Source: Mesorhizobium sp. CAU 1732
GTDB taxonomy: Bacteria > Pseudomonadota > Alphaproteobacteria > Rhizobiales > Rhizobiaceae
NCBI RefSeq assembly: GCF_039888675.1
Contig: NZ_JBDQQR010000001.1
Span: 3,224,001 to 3,288,000 of the forward strand
DNA length: 64,000 nucleotides
Direction: 5' to 3'
Each line of letters starts with the position of its first letter. The first letter of the stretch is position 1. The position numbers and the translations under genes are program-made. This document shows, piece after piece, positions 35,829 through 44,547 of this stretch. The notes below the pieces were generated by a model. That model was given only the letters and a program-made list of their open reading frames with translations, made no database searches and was not told where the DNA came from.

Positions 35829-36084
35829 CGGCGAGGCATGGATTCCCGGGTCTCCCTCCGCTGCGCTCCAGTCGCCCGAGAATGACGAAGGTGGGGTGGT
35901 TGCGGCTATGTCAGGTTCGGAGGCGGTGACAGTTGTCGATGAGCGTTCCCACGCCCACCTCGTCATCCTCAAGGCAGAACCTCCAGCTTCGTCATCCCCA
36001 AGGCATCCCCACCCCACTTCGTCATCCTCGGGCGGAGCAGGAACGAAGTGACTGCGCAGACCCGGGGATCCATGCCTCGCCGGC
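35829..36084. repeat. Large imperfect palindromic repeat element
   Basis: CGGCGAGGCATGGATTCCCG and onward at 35829-35853 is matched in reverse complement by AGACCCGGGGATCCATGCCT and onward at 36059-36084. Inside, CCCGAGAATGACGAAGGTGG (about 35875-35894) is matched by a CCACCCCACTTCGTCATCCT copy near 36010. Between them TCGTCATCC-CAAGGCA occurs twice as a direct repeat. This looks like a composite of dispersed short repeats of the rhizobial ATGGATTCCCGGGT...AATGACGA type. Confidence 0.8.
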
Positions 36085-36621
36085 GCAGTCGCAGGGTGGT
36101 GCAGAACCGGGCGCCCCGGTCACACACAGCAGGTGAAGAAAATTCCCCACTCCCAGAACTTTCCCCCAACCCAATCAACCACTTCCCAAAAACATCCCCC
36201 CGATTTTCTCCACGCCCCGTACCGCCGCCGCCATATTCGCCCCATCGCCCTCACGGGAACTCTGGTGCGCACCGGGGATCAGGGGAGGGTGACGGTGTCC
36301 GGGTAGCGTGGTCTGACGAGTGAGACGTCTGGCCTTGAATCCGGGCTTCGGTGGAGGTCGGAGTCGGAGGAGCAAATGCCAAGTCCGGCCCAGCTTCGCC
36401 GATGGTGACAGCACCGGCGGGGCGCGAGGTTCGCACCACGTAATTATCATTCGGAAGACACGGCCTCGCGCCCCGCTTCCCGCCCTTTCACAAGGACCAG
36501 ACCGGAAACGGGGCGTGGTAACGGGGAATCTCGGACCCAGAACGCAAAAGCCCCTCGCCCTGTCGGAACCACGCGCCCACAAACGTCCTCGAGAGACTGA
36601 CATCGCAAAAGGAGAAGACCG
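36085..36621. other. Gene-free stretch before the glyoxalase-like gene
   Basis: Together with the repeat before it, 35730-36621 has no gene that I can support. Short open frames exist on both strands, but they are proline/serine/arginine-rich, without family features or ribosome sites. Base use in 36085-36350 is uneven (C/A-rich runs). The promoter of the glyoxalase-like gene probably lies at the right end, where GGAGAA precedes the start. Confidence 0.6.
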
Positions 36622-36993
36622 ATGCTCGGCAATCATTCGTCATCCGCCATCGTCGCCGTCAGCGACATCGACCGCGCGCGCACCTTCTATCGGGACACGC
36701 TTGGCCTCGAACTCGAAAGCGAGTTCATGGGCCACGTTCTCACCTTCAGGACGGGCAGGACGAAGCTCAATGTCTACCGATCCGACGCCGCCGGAACCAA
36801 CAGGGCCAATGCGGTCGTCTGGGGCGTCGGCGACGATGTCGAGGCGATCGTCGCGACCCTGAAGGCAAAAGGTGTGGTCTTCGAGCACTACCCGGAGATG
36901 GACCGCACGGGCGACATCCATGTCTCGGGGGAGATGAAGACCGTGTGGTTCAAGGACCCCGACGGCAACATCCTGCATCTCAACAATATGTGA
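36622..36993 (+). CDS. Glyoxalase-like VOC domain protein
   Basis: A 123-residue single-domain vicinal-oxygen-chelate protein. Both beta-alpha-beta-beta-beta modules are visible: SAIVAVSDIDRARTFYRDTL at the start and VWFKDPDGNILHLNN at the end, the latter with the usual metal-ligand region. The start has a good ribosome site (AAAGGAGAAGACCG). It might be a lyase, isomerase or resistance protein; no operon partners indicate which. Confidence 0.85.
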   Translation: MLGNHSSSAIVAVSDIDRARTFYRDTLGLELESEFMGHVLTFRTGRTKLNVYRSDAAGTNRANAVVWGVGDDVEAIVATLKAKGVVFEHYPEMDRTGDIHVSGEMKTVWFKDPDGNILHLNNM

Positions 36994-37128
36994 GCGCCCG
37001 CGAGGCCACACGCGACCACATATCTTTGGTTGTATTTCCTGTTGAATAAACCTTTGCGAGCATGTCGTAATCTTCGTCTCGCAGGCAATGATGCCCGCAC
37101 CTTCCGCACCGGGAGGTCTACCTCCGGG

Positions 37129-37163
37129 CCTCTTCCGTCTCATCACCCCCGAGGCGGAAGAGG
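37129..37163 (+). repeat. Leader hairpin before the outer-membrane protein gene
   Basis: CCTCTTCCG (37129-37137) and CGGAAGAGG (37155-37163) are perfect nine-base inverted arms. A smaller GGAGG/CCTCC hairpin lies directly before them (near 37111-37125). The pair ends 25 bases before the downstream start codon, with the ribosome site (ACAGGAGG) just outside the hairpin. It may influence message stability or translation. Confidence 0.5.
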
Positions 37164-37188
37164 CACCCCGGCAAGACAGGAGGCCGCG

Positions 37189-38358
37189 ATGCGTATGCGC
37201 ACGCTCTTCGCCGCGGCTACAGTCCTGACACTGTCCGGATACGGCGCGCATGCCGAGGACCCCACCGCGTCGTTCAAGGCGAATGCGACGCTGTCGCGCC
37301 ATCACACCAGCAATGCCCTCGACGGGCCGTTCCAACTGCCGGATTGGTACACCGAGTTGCGCGGCGCTCTGGAAGAAACGCTCCAGCACGATCTCGGCGC
37401 GACGCGCATCTCGGCCGAAGTCCAGCTTCGCCGCTACGACACCTACGGGATCGAAGACGACCGCGCGCTGGCCATCGCCGCCTTGACCACGATGCGCCCA
37501 TCCGAAACCGTGGAGCTCCGCGGGACGCTGTCGCTCAATCTGGTCAGTGAAGGCGACGACTTTCCGATCGGCCCCATGATGATCGGCACGCGAACCGACA
37601 AGGCGATCGTGGCAGCCGGACTTCAGGCCGGCCTCAAGCTCGCGCCGGACACCGTGCTCGTTCTGGAGGGCTCCGCCTCGCGGGAAAAGGCATCGGATAC
37701 GAATTTCCAGGATGATTTGCTCCTGCCTTTGCGGTTGGAACCGGACAGGGACCGTCTCAGGTTTGGGGCGACGCTGACGCGGAAGACGGGGCCGTTCAGC
37801 TATGGTGCCCAGGCAGCCGCAGGTTACCTCCGGGCGAGCCAGACCGATGCCCTGTCCGACATCTCGCTTCTGGACTATCTCGGCCGGCTGCAAGCGGCCG
37901 TGGAATTCGGCAATGGCGCAACGCTCGCAGGTGCTGCGGGCGTTCACGCAATCCAGTTGACCAACCTCCCCTTCTCGCAATGGCGTCCCACCTACGAGAT
38001 GGCGGCAGCCATGCCGCTCGGCAACGGCTTCTCGCTGCGTGGCACGCTGAAAGGCGCCTACGAGACGGCGGGCGTGGACGACCCGCTCGCGGCGTGGATA
38101 CGGCGCGTCGAGGCGGAAGCCGGATACGACGCCACGGCGACGCTCAAGTTCGGGCTCGGAGCCTTCACCGAGTTGCGCGACTACATCGCGCTCGACTATG
38201 AGGAGGATATCAGGGGCGTCTACGCCCAGGCATCATGGGAGCTGACGCGCAATCTGGGGCTCGTCTTCCGTGTCGATGCGAGCCGCAACGAAATCCCCGC
38301 GCTCGACCTGCGCTACACCGAACTCGCGACGCAGATCGCGCTCAGCGCGAAGCTTTGA
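37189..38358 (+). CDS. Putative outer-membrane beta-barrel protein
   Basis: A 389-residue secreted protein. The signal peptide is MRMRTLFAAATVLTLSGYGA with cleavage near AHAED. The mature part begins with DPTASFKANATLSRHHTSNA and consists of alternating amphipathic strands throughout (for example LRFGATLTRKTGPFSYGAQA and AEAGYDATATLKFGLGAF), ending with the strand TELATQIALSAKL. That fits an outer-membrane barrel of the type annotated as hypothetical or DUF560-like in Rhizobiales; the precise family is not recognised. The ATG follows a strong GGAGG site. It appears monocistronic. Confidence 0.75.
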   Translation: MRMRTLFAAATVLTLSGYGAHAEDPTASFKANATLSRHHTSNALDGPFQLPDWYTELRGALEETLQHDLGATRISAEVQLRRYDTYGIEDDRALAIAALTTMRPSETVELRGTLSLNLVSEGDDFPIGPMMIGTRTDKAIVAAGLQAGLKLAPDTVLVLEGSASREKASDTNFQDDLLLPLRLEPDRDRLRFGATLTRKTGPFSYGAQAAAGYLRASQTDALSDISLLDYLGRLQAAVEFGNGATLAGAAGVHAIQLTNLPFSQWRPTYEMAAAMPLGNGFSLRGTLKGAYETAGVDDPLAAWIRRVEAEAGYDATATLKFGLGAFTELRDYIALDYEEDIRGVYAQASWELTRNLGLVFRVDASRNEIPALDLRYTELATQIALSAKL

Positions 38359-38399
38359 GGAGGCAGGGAGACGCAGATCCCCCCGCCTCCGCAGCGTGG

Positions 38400-38705
38400 C
38401 TATCGACGACCGCCGCGGTTCTTGGCCGGTGCCTTGATGATGTTGCTCAGGAGGCCGGTTGCCGAACCCAGGATGCCGATCCCGGTGTTGTTGCCGGACA
38501 GGATGCTGTTGCCCGACAGGATCGGCGAGTTGTTGAGGATTCCGCTCAGCACGTTGAGATCGCCGGTGCGAACGGTCGGCGAGACGTTGATCAGCCCGCT
38601 CGAGTAGTTGTTGTGGCCCTTGTTGCCCCAACCGCCGGCATGTGCGGCGCCTGCGGAAAGTGCGAGTGCGGCGGCAACGCCGGCGACGGTGATGAACTTC
38701 TTCAT
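38400..38705 (-). CDS. Small secreted Asn/Gly/Ser/Ile-rich repeat-like protein
   Basis: A 101-residue protein with a clean signal peptide (MKKFITVAGVAAALALSAGA, cleavage after AHA). The mature 78 residues contain near-repeats: LSGILNNSPILSGNSILSGN followed by NTGIGILG and ATGLLSNIIK. It ends in a basic tail (KAPAKNRGGRR). Alternating Ile/Leu and Asn/Ser/Gly resembles beta-solenoid or curli-type amyloid repeats, but no csg genes are nearby. Function is unknown. The ATG is followed by typical secretion features; upstream in-frame residues are not conserved-looking. Confidence 0.75.
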   Translation of the reverse strand: MKKFITVAGVAAALALSAGAAHAGGWGNKGHNNYSSGLINVSPTVRTGDLNVLSGILNNSPILSGNSILSGNNTGIGILGSATGLLSNIIKAPAKNRGGRR

Positions 38706-38886
38706 ATGACTTCTCCCATTGCTTGACGAAGTTCCCGCGCCGGTTTGGTCTATCTCCGAGATCAAGAAGACTACCTATGCAGGAAAATTGCAACCAGTAA
38801 GAGAAATATTTCGTCAACCTTGCCGATCAATAGATCGTTAACCGTAACAGTTCAGATTAATACTTCAGGTTTTATTCAAATACGAT

Positions 38887-39522
38887 CTATTCTCGCGGCA
38901 ACGTTTCCCACTTGTCGAGAAAGGCATCGATCGCAAGCGCCTGCATGTCGGGCACCGCTTCCGCGATGCGCTCAGTGGGCCAGTCCCACCACGCCAGCGC
39001 TTCCAGCCGCGCGACGATCTCAGGCGCGAACCGCATGCGCGTCCGTCGCGCCGGAACGCCGGCGACGATTTCGTAAGGCGCGACCGGTTTGCTGACGACG
39101 GCGTTGGCGCCGACCACCGCGCCGTTCCCGATCGTCACGCCGGGCAGGATCACCGCGCCATGGCCGATCCAGACATCGTTGCCGATCGTCACGCTACGCG
39201 CCTGCCTGCGTCCGCGGAACGCCTGGTCGACGCCGAGAAACTTGAAATATTCGTTCGGCCGGTAGCTCACCTTGTGCGTGGTGACGCGCTCCATCGGATG
39301 CTCAAGCGCATTGATGCGCGTGTTGGCCGCGATCGAGCAGAACTTGCCGATCGACGTGTAGATCGCCTCGCCATGACGTTCGAAATACGAGAAGTCGCCG
39401 ACCGTCACCTCACGCAGGATGACGCGCTCGCCGATCACGACGTGGCGGCCGAGCCGGCAGGATTTCAGCTCGGCTGTCGGGTGGATGCGGGGATCGGAGT
39501 TGGTCGCGGGAGCGTCGGACAT
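38887..39522 (-). CDS. Hexapeptide-repeat acetyltransferase of the phosphonate-associated type
   Basis: A 211-residue left-handed beta-helix acyltransferase. The pattern EVTVGDFSYFERHGEAIYTS, IGKFCSIAANTRINALEHPM, IGNDVWIGHGAVILPGVTIG and ALAWWDWPTERI matches the transferase hexapeptide family often found in phosphonate (phn) clusters. The catalytic-type His lies in the IGHG turn. No other phn gene is present in the window, so the substrate is unknown; an orphan xenobiotic- or sugar-acetyltransferase role is equally possible. Confidence 0.85.
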   Translation of the reverse strand: MSDAPATNSDPRIHPTAELKSCRLGRHVVIGERVILREVTVGDFSYFERHGEAIYTSIGKFCSIAANTRINALEHPMERVTTHKVSYRPNEYFKFLGVDQAFRGRRQARSVTIGNDVWIGHGAVILPGVTIGNGAVVGANAVVSKPVAPYEIVAGVPARRTRMRFAPEIVARLEALAWWDWPTERIAEAVPDMQALAIDAFLDKWETLPRE

Positions 39523-39563
39523 GCGCGCTGAATACGCTCACGCCGCGCCCGCCGCAACACGGA

Positions 39564-40052
39564 CTATTCCGGCTTCCCATTCGCCCAGGAAACCTCCTGA
39601 TTGTAGAGCGGCACGGTCGAGATCGCCATCTTGGCCGAACCGTCCTGCACCTGCCTGCTGTGCGACAGGTAGATCAGCGTGTTGTTGGCCTTGTCGTAGA
39701 TGCGGTTCACGACCTGCTGCTTCCAGATCAGGCTGATGCCCTGCTTGAAGACCTCTTCGCCCTCTTTCGAAAGGTCGATGTCGCCGATCGAGATCGGTCC
39801 GGTCTGGCGACATGAGATCGAGGAATCGGAGGGGTCCTCGAACCAATTGCCCTTCTGCAGCCTGTCGACGAGGCCGCGTTCGAAATAGGAGACGTGGCAC
39901 GTCACACCCTGCACTTCGGGGTCGCTGATGGCCTCGACGATGATGTCGTTGCCCAACCAGTCGACACCGACCTCGCCGACCTCCTGGGCAGACGCGGACC
40001 CAGCCCCCATCAGCAGGCAAAGCATGGAGGCAGCAGCAAGACGAAACTTCAT
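39564..40052 (-). CDS. creA: CreA family periplasmic protein
   Basis: A 162-residue secreted protein with signal peptide MKFRLAAASMLCLLMGAGSA (cleavage near ASA-QE). The mature CreA domain shows VGVDWLGNDIIVEAISDPEV, GVTCHVSYFERG and SISCRQTGPI, with the two conserved cysteines that may form a disulfide. CreA proteins are widespread but of unknown function. The start was taken at MKFRLAAA; residues encoded upstream are not signal-like. Confidence 0.9.
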   Translation of the reverse strand: MKFRLAAASMLCLLMGAGSASAQEVGEVGVDWLGNDIIVEAISDPEVQGVTCHVSYFERGLVDRLQKGNWFEDPSDSSISCRQTGPISIGDIDLSKEGEEVFKQGISLIWKQQVVNRIYDKANNTLIYLSHSRQVQDGSAKMAISTVPLYNQEVSWANGKPE

Positions 40053-40187
40053 CGCGATCTCCTCGCAGGAATGACGCCGACACAGATGGGACTTTCCCGC
40101 CAAGCTTGCAAGTCGTGTGCCCTTCTCCGCCGAGAAGCGTCAACATGACCTCTTTCAGGAAACCCGTACGAGCGCTATCTTCCACCC

Positions 40188-40346
40188 ATGAACCCGAGAA
40201 TTCCAGCGACCGGAACGATCCTGAAGGCGGGGCTTGCCGTGGCCGCGCTTGCCGCCATGACCGGCCTCGCCTTCGCCGGATGGATGGAGCATGCGCCCGG
40301 CATCTTCATGGCCATGGTGGAATCCGGCATGGCATGGTGTTTCTGA
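40188..40346 (+). CDS. Small membrane protein upstream of SCO
   Basis: A 52-residue frame starting MNPRIPATGTILKAGLAVAA with a hydrophobic segment (AGLAVAALAAMTGLAFAGWM) and ending ESGMAWCF. It lies 46 bases before the SCO-family gene on the same strand. It has no striking ribosome site, but the hydrophobic helix and the position ahead of a copper-assembly factor make it a credible small membrane protein. No family recognised. Confidence 0.5.
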   Translation: MNPRIPATGTILKAGLAVAALAAMTGLAFAGWMEHAPGIFMAMVESGMAWCF

Positions 40347-40392
40347 GCCGGCTCGCGCGCCCGGACAGGCAAAATTCTGAAAGTGACATGAC

Positions 40393-40968
40393 ATGATGCG
40401 ATCGATACTCGTCGGCATTCTCGTCGTTATGGCCGCAGGCGTCGGCTGGCTGACCTTCGACTGGTATCGCACGCAGCAGACGGCGCGATCCTTCGGCGCG
40501 CCTTTCACGCTGGTCGATCAGCGCGGCGACGAGATCACGCAGGCGGCGTTCCGGGGCTCCCCGACTGCCGTGTTCTTCGGCTTCACGCATTGCCCGGAAG
40601 TCTGCCCCACGACGCTCTTCGAACTCGATGGCTGGCTGAAACAGCTCGGCGACGAGGGCAAGGACATCAAGACGTATTTCGTGACCGTCGATCCGGAGCG
40701 CGACACGCCGGAGATCATGGGCGACTACGTGTCCAACGTGTCTGATCGCATCACCGGCATCACGGGCGAGCCTGAGAAGGTGCATGCGATGGCGAAGTCC
40801 TTCGGCATCTACTGGAAGAAGGTTGACCTCGAAGGCGGCGACTACACGATGGATCACACCGCTTCGATCCTGCTTCTCGACAGCACGGGCGACTTCGCCG
40901 GCACGATCGCCTATGGCGAAAACCCGGAGAACGCCGTCGCCAAGCTGAAGCGTCTGGCGGATAGCTGA
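40393..40968 (+). CDS. SCO1/SenC family copper chaperone
   Basis: A 191-residue membrane-anchored thioredoxin-fold protein. The N-terminal helix (ILVGILVVMAAGVGWLTF) is the anchor. The copper-binding motif is CPEVC (C67, C71), with the partner His at about 155 (MDHTASILLL). SCO proteins deliver copper to the CuA centre of cytochrome c oxidase subunit II or act as thiol reductases. No oxidase gene is nearby; it precedes prmA, probably as a separate unit. Confidence 0.93.
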   Translation: MMRSILVGILVVMAAGVGWLTFDWYRTQQTARSFGAPFTLVDQRGDEITQAAFRGSPTAVFFGFTHCPEVCPTTLFELDGWLKQLGDEGKDIKTYFVTVDPERDTPEIMGDYVSNVSDRITGITGEPEKVHAMAKSFGIYWKKVDLEGGDYTMDHTASILLLDSTGDFAGTIAYGENPENAVAKLKRLADS

Positions 40969-41028
40969 GCGACGGGTTAGAGCAAGGAACGCACGCGCCG
41001 AAAGCCGCGCAGTCCAGGAACCGCCGCC

Positions 41029-41904
41029 TTGCCTCAGACCCGCCTCTCCTTCATCACGACACGCCCCGCATCGACCGCAGCCTTCTCGGCCCTGGAAATC
41101 GAATTCGAAGATGACGGATTGGCCTTGGCCATCGTCGAGCTCGATGAAGACGCAGGCACCGACGAGATCAGCGTCTATGCGGACACCACCGACGCAGACG
41201 CTGTCGAGAACCGCATACGCAGCGCGGTTGCGTCGATCCCTGTCGAACTGGAACTCGCACGCGAGGATCTGGACGACCTCGACTGGGTGACGATGTCGCT
41301 CGAAGGCCTGAAGCCGGTGCGCTCGGGCCGGTTCCTGGTTCACGGCTCGCACGATCGCGGCAAGCGACGCATCGGCGATCTGGCGATCGAGATCGAAGCG
41401 GGACTTGCGTTCGGGACCGGCCATCACGGCACGACGGCCGGCTGCCTTCAGGTGATCGACGAGGTCGTGCGCCGCGAAAGGCCGCGCAATGCGCTCGATC
41501 TCGGCACCGGCAGCGCCGTCCTCGCCATCGCCATCGCCAAGCTGTCGCACATCCCCGTTCTGGCGACCGACATCGATCCGATCGCGGTCAGGGTTGCAGC
41601 CGAGAACGTGCGCCTCAACGGCGCGTCCGCCCTCATCGAGACGGCGGTCGCGACCGGCTTCGATGCATCGGTCTTCGGGCGGTGGGGCCAGTTCGACCTC
41701 ATCGTCGCGAATATTTTGGCGCGACCGCTGATGAAACTCGCGCCGAAGATGGCAAGCCATGTGCTGCCGGGAGGCTCGCTGATCCTCTCGGGCATCCTAG
41801 ACAGGCAGCGCGACGCCGTCATCGCAGCCTATGCCGGCCAGCGTTTTCGCCATGTGCGCACGCTGCACCGCGAAGGCTGGGTAACGATCCATCTGAAGCG
41901 ATAG
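41029..41904 (+). CDS. prmA: Ribosomal protein L11 methyltransferase
   Basis: A 291-residue S-adenosylmethionine-dependent enzyme that trimethylates L11. A substrate-recognition domain (about 1-95) is followed by the methyltransferase core with [20 protein letters not shown], motif [15 protein letters not shown] and the NPPY-like segment [12 protein letters not shown]. The start is TTG at 41029, supported by CAGGAA seven bases upstream and by normal length. It ends just before a bidirectional terminator. Confidence 0.95.
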   Translation: MPQTRLSFITTRPASTAAFSALEIEFEDDGLALAIVELDEDAGTDEISVYADTTDADAVENRIRSAVASIPVELELAREDLDDLDWVTMSLEGLKPVRSGRFLVHGSHDRGKRRIGDLAIEIEAGLAFGTGHHGTTAGCLQVIDEVVRRERPRNALDLGTGSAVLAIAIAKLSHIPVLATDIDPIAVRVAAENVRLNGASALIETAVATGFDASVFGRWGQFDLIVANILARPLMKLAPKMASHVLPGGSLILSGILDRQRDAVIAAYAGQRFRHVRTLHREGWVTIHLKR

Positions 41905-41923
41905 ACGGCACAGAGCCATAACG

Positions 41924-41956
41924 AAAAAGGGCGGCCCGACTGGGACCGCCCTTTTT
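41924..41956. terminator. Bidirectional terminator
   Basis: GGGCGG (41929-41934) pairs with CCGCCC (41946-41951). Five A residues precede the stem and five T residues follow it, so it can end transcription of prmA on the plus strand and of the small gene on the minus strand. Confidence 0.88.
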
Positions 41957-41987
41957 GATGTTCAGAAGTCGCGTGCCCCCACGCGCT

Positions 41988-42176
41988 TTAGAACAGATAG
42001 TTCACGCTCGCGCGTCGCATCAGTTCGTCACGGTTGTATCCGTGCGCCTTCAGCGTCTCGTCGTCGAACATCAGCAGCGCGCCGTTGACGTACCGATTGG
42101 CCTGCTTCTGGCGGGCCGCCACGAGGGCGTCGACCGCGTTGCGAAAGAACCCACGCTTTACAGAGTTCTGTGCCAT
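41988..42176 (-). CDS. Small DUF1127-like protein
   Basis: A 62-residue soluble protein starting MAQNSVKRGFFRNAVDALVA behind a good ribosome site (AGGAGACGAGA). The C-terminal half, LLMFDDETLKAHGYNRDELM, recalls the DUF1127 motif in which a short helix pair ends with G-x-x-R-x-x-(I/L). Such small proteins in rhizobia act in RNA and phosphate or carbon metabolism, but this one is only a distant look-alike. A 240-base intergenic region upstream provides room for its promoter. Confidence 0.65.
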   Translation of the reverse strand: MAQNSVKRGFFRNAVDALVAARQKQANRYVNGALLMFDDETLKAHGYNRDELMRRASVNYLF

Positions 42177-42420
42177 TTCTCGTCTCCTGTCCGGTTGGAA
42201 GAACAATCCTCCACACCCAGAAAGGTAAGCAGTGCTGACCTTTTTCACCAGACTCGTTTGCGCATGGGAGCCATCTGTTTTTGCATGTGCGAAGAGATTT
42301 TGTGCGACGCAACATGAACCCACAACGAAACCCTCTCCCGACTGGCGCGTTGCAACAGCCATGGCGCGCGTCTAGGGTCCGCCGCGAGCTTCAGATCGAC
42401 CCAAACTGACGAGACGTGCC

Positions 42421-44247
42421 ATGTTCCAGTCCTTCGATGCACTCACCGATCCGACACAGGGCGTGGACCGCGTCGCGCGGCTGCGGGAACGTATGGCAGC
42501 ACTCGGTCTGGACGGCTTTTTGGTGCCGCGCGCGGACGAACATCAGGGCGAGTATGTGCCTGCCCGCGCCGAGCGGCTGCAATGGCTGACGGGCTTCACG
42601 GGATCGGCGGGTGCTGCGCTGGTGCTCGGCAGCCGCGCGATCGTTTTCGTCGACGGCCGCTACACGCTTCAGGCGCGCAACCAGGTCGACGGCGATACAT
42701 TCACGATCGAAAGCCTGGTCGAAAACCCGCCGTCAAAATGGCTTGGCGTCAATGCGGCCAGGGGCTCGGTGATCGGGTATGATCCGTGGCTGCATACGAT
42801 AGCCGAGGCGTCTGCGCTGCGCTTGTCGCTTGAGACGGTCGGCGCGAAGCTCGAACCGGTCGCGACGAACCTGATCGACGATATCTGGAGCGATCAGCCC
42901 GCACCGCCGGCAGAAAAGATCGAAATCCAGCCCATAGGCTTTGCCGGCGAGCTTGCCGGCGACAAGATCGCGCGGCTCGGCGAAAACCTCCTCTCGGCAG
43001 GCGCCACGCATGCCGTTCTGGCCGATCCGTCGTCGCTCGCCTGGACCTTCAACATCCGCGGCCGTGACGTGCCGCACACGCCGCTTGCGCTGGGCTTCGC
43101 CATCCACTGCGCCGATTCGCTGCCGAAGCTGTTCTTGTCGCGCGACAAACTCACCATCGAAACCGACGCGTACCTGACGCAGCTTGCGGATATCTGCGAC
43201 CCCGCAACGCTCGAACAGGAATTGGCAAACCTCGCCTCCAACGGCGCGAAGGTCGCAATCGATCCTGCCATCTCGGCGGATCGCCTGCGCATGATCGTCG
43301 AGGACAATGGCGGCACGGTGCTTGGATTGCCCGATCCCGCCCGCCTCCCCCGCGCCACCAAGAACAAGGCGGAACTGGCCGGAAGCCGTGCCGCGCATCG
43401 GCGAGACGGAGCGGCGATCGTGAAGTTCCTGCACTGGCTGGATGCCAACGAGCCGGGCTCCACGGACGAGATCGAAGCGGTGAAGGCGCTCGAAGGCTTT
43501 CGCGCGCGCACAGGCGAAGACACGCAGATGCCGTTGCGCGATATCTCCTTCGATACGATTTCGGGCGCCGGTCCCAATGGCGCGATCATCCACTACCGCG
43601 TCACGACGAAGTCCAACCGCAAGCTCGGCGACGGTGAACTGTTTCTGGTGGATTCGGGGGGCCAGTATCAGGACGGCACCACCGACATCACCCGCACCGT
43701 CCCCATCGGCCAGCCGACCGACGAAATGTGCGAACGTTATACGATCGTGCTCAAGGGGATGATCGGCATTTCGATGCTGCGCTTTCCGCCCGGCACGCGC
43801 GGCATGGACATCGACGTGATCGCCCGGCAGGCGCACTGGAAGGCCGGGCTCGACTACGCCCATGGGACCGGCCACGGTGTCGGTGCATTCCTGTCGGTCC
43901 ACGAGGGGCCGCAGCGCATCGCCAAGACCGGGTCCGAGAGATTGCTGGCGGGCATGATCCTGTCCAACGAGCCCGGCTACTACAAGGAAGGCGCCTACGG
44001 CATCCGGCTGGAAAACCTCATCGTCGTCCAGGAGCCTCAAGCGATCGAAGGCGGCGATATCGCCATGCACGGCTTCGAGACACTGACGCTCGCGCCCTTC
44101 GACCGCCGCCTGATCCTGACGGATCTGCTGACCACGGAAGAGCATGCCTGGCTCGACGCGTATCACGCATGGGTGCTGGCCGAGATCGGCCCGATGGTCG
44201 ATGGAGAGGTGCTGGCCTGGCTGGAGCGCGCAACCGCGCCGCTTTAG
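42421..44247 (+). CDS. M24-family Xaa-Pro aminopeptidase
   Basis: A 608-residue three-domain aminopeptidase P. Two creatinase-like N-terminal domains occupy about 1-310 (MAALGLDGFLVPRADEHQGE). The C-terminal pita-bread domain has metal ligands in FLVDSGGQYQDGTTDITRT (two Asp), HGTGHGVGAFLSVHE (His) and SNEPGYYKEGAYGIRLENL (two Glu). It removes N-terminal residues before proline. Length matches the long eukaryote-like APP1 form common in alphaproteobacteria. It converges with azlCD. Confidence 0.95.
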   Translation: MFQSFDALTDPTQGVDRVARLRERMAALGLDGFLVPRADEHQGEYVPARAERLQWLTGFTGSAGAALVLGSRAIVFVDGRYTLQARNQVDGDTFTIESLVENPPSKWLGVNAARGSVIGYDPWLHTIAEASALRLSLETVGAKLEPVATNLIDDIWSDQPAPPAEKIEIQPIGFAGELAGDKIARLGENLLSAGATHAVLADPSSLAWTFNIRGRDVPHTPLALGFAIHCADSLPKLFLSRDKLTIETDAYLTQLADICDPATLEQELANLASNGAKVAIDPAISADRLRMIVEDNGGTVLGLPDPARLPRATKNKAELAGSRAAHRRDGAAIVKFLHWLDANEPGSTDEIEAVKALEGFRARTGEDTQMPLRDISFDTISGAGPNGAIIHYRVTTKSNRKLGDGELFLVDSGGQYQDGTTDITRTVPIGQPTDEMCERYTIVLKGMIGISMLRFPPGTRGMDIDVIARQAHWKAGLDYAHGTGHGVGAFLSVHEGPQRIAKTGSERLLAGMILSNEPGYYKEGAYGIRLENLIVVQEPQAIEGGDIAMHGFETLTLAPFDRRLILTDLLTTEEHAWLDAYHAWVLAEIGPMVDGEVLAWLERATAPL

Positions 44248-44253
44248 AAACGA

Positions 44254-44547
44254 TCAGCCGATATTGCGCAGGACGATCAGCACGACTGCGCCTGCGATGA
44301 ACATCGCGGACAAGCCGCCGCGCAGAGCGACCAAACCGGATACGACCAGCGCGGCCCACTCGGCCGGTCCGCCTGTCGTTGCCGCCGGTGCGACAAGCGT
44401 CGTCAACACGGCTGCCGGAACGGCGTTGAGCCCGGCCTCGACGCGCGGGTGGATGCGCTCGAAGCGCGACAGCACGAGATGCCCGCCGATACGCGACAGA
44501 TAGGTCGCCACCGCACCCGCCAGAATGATCCAGACCGTCGTGCTCAT
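44254..44547 (-). CDS. azlD: AzlD-type branched-chain amino-acid exporter subunit
   Basis: A 97-residue membrane protein with about three helices (STTVWIILAGAVATYLSRIG, then ERIHPRVEAGLNAVPAAVLT). It matches the AzlD family, the small partner of AzlC. The ATG overlaps the azlC stop (ATGA), so the two are co-translated. Together they export branched-chain amino acids or analogues. Confidence 0.92.
   Translation of the reverse strand: MSTTVWIILAGAVATYLSRIGGHLVLSRFERIHPRVEAGLNAVPAAVLTTLVAPAATTGGPAEWAALVVSGLVALRGGLSAMFIAGAVVLIVLRNIG

Noticed and set aside
36175..36640. Open frames on both strands before the glyoxalase-like gene
   Set aside because: They are Pro/Ser/Arg-rich, lack ribosome sites and family features, and lie in repeat-bearing DNA.
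38233..38817. A 194-codon minus-strand frame overlapping the small secreted protein
   Set aside because: It is a shifted shadow of that gene, rich in Arg/Gln, and runs antisense into the outer-membrane protein gene.
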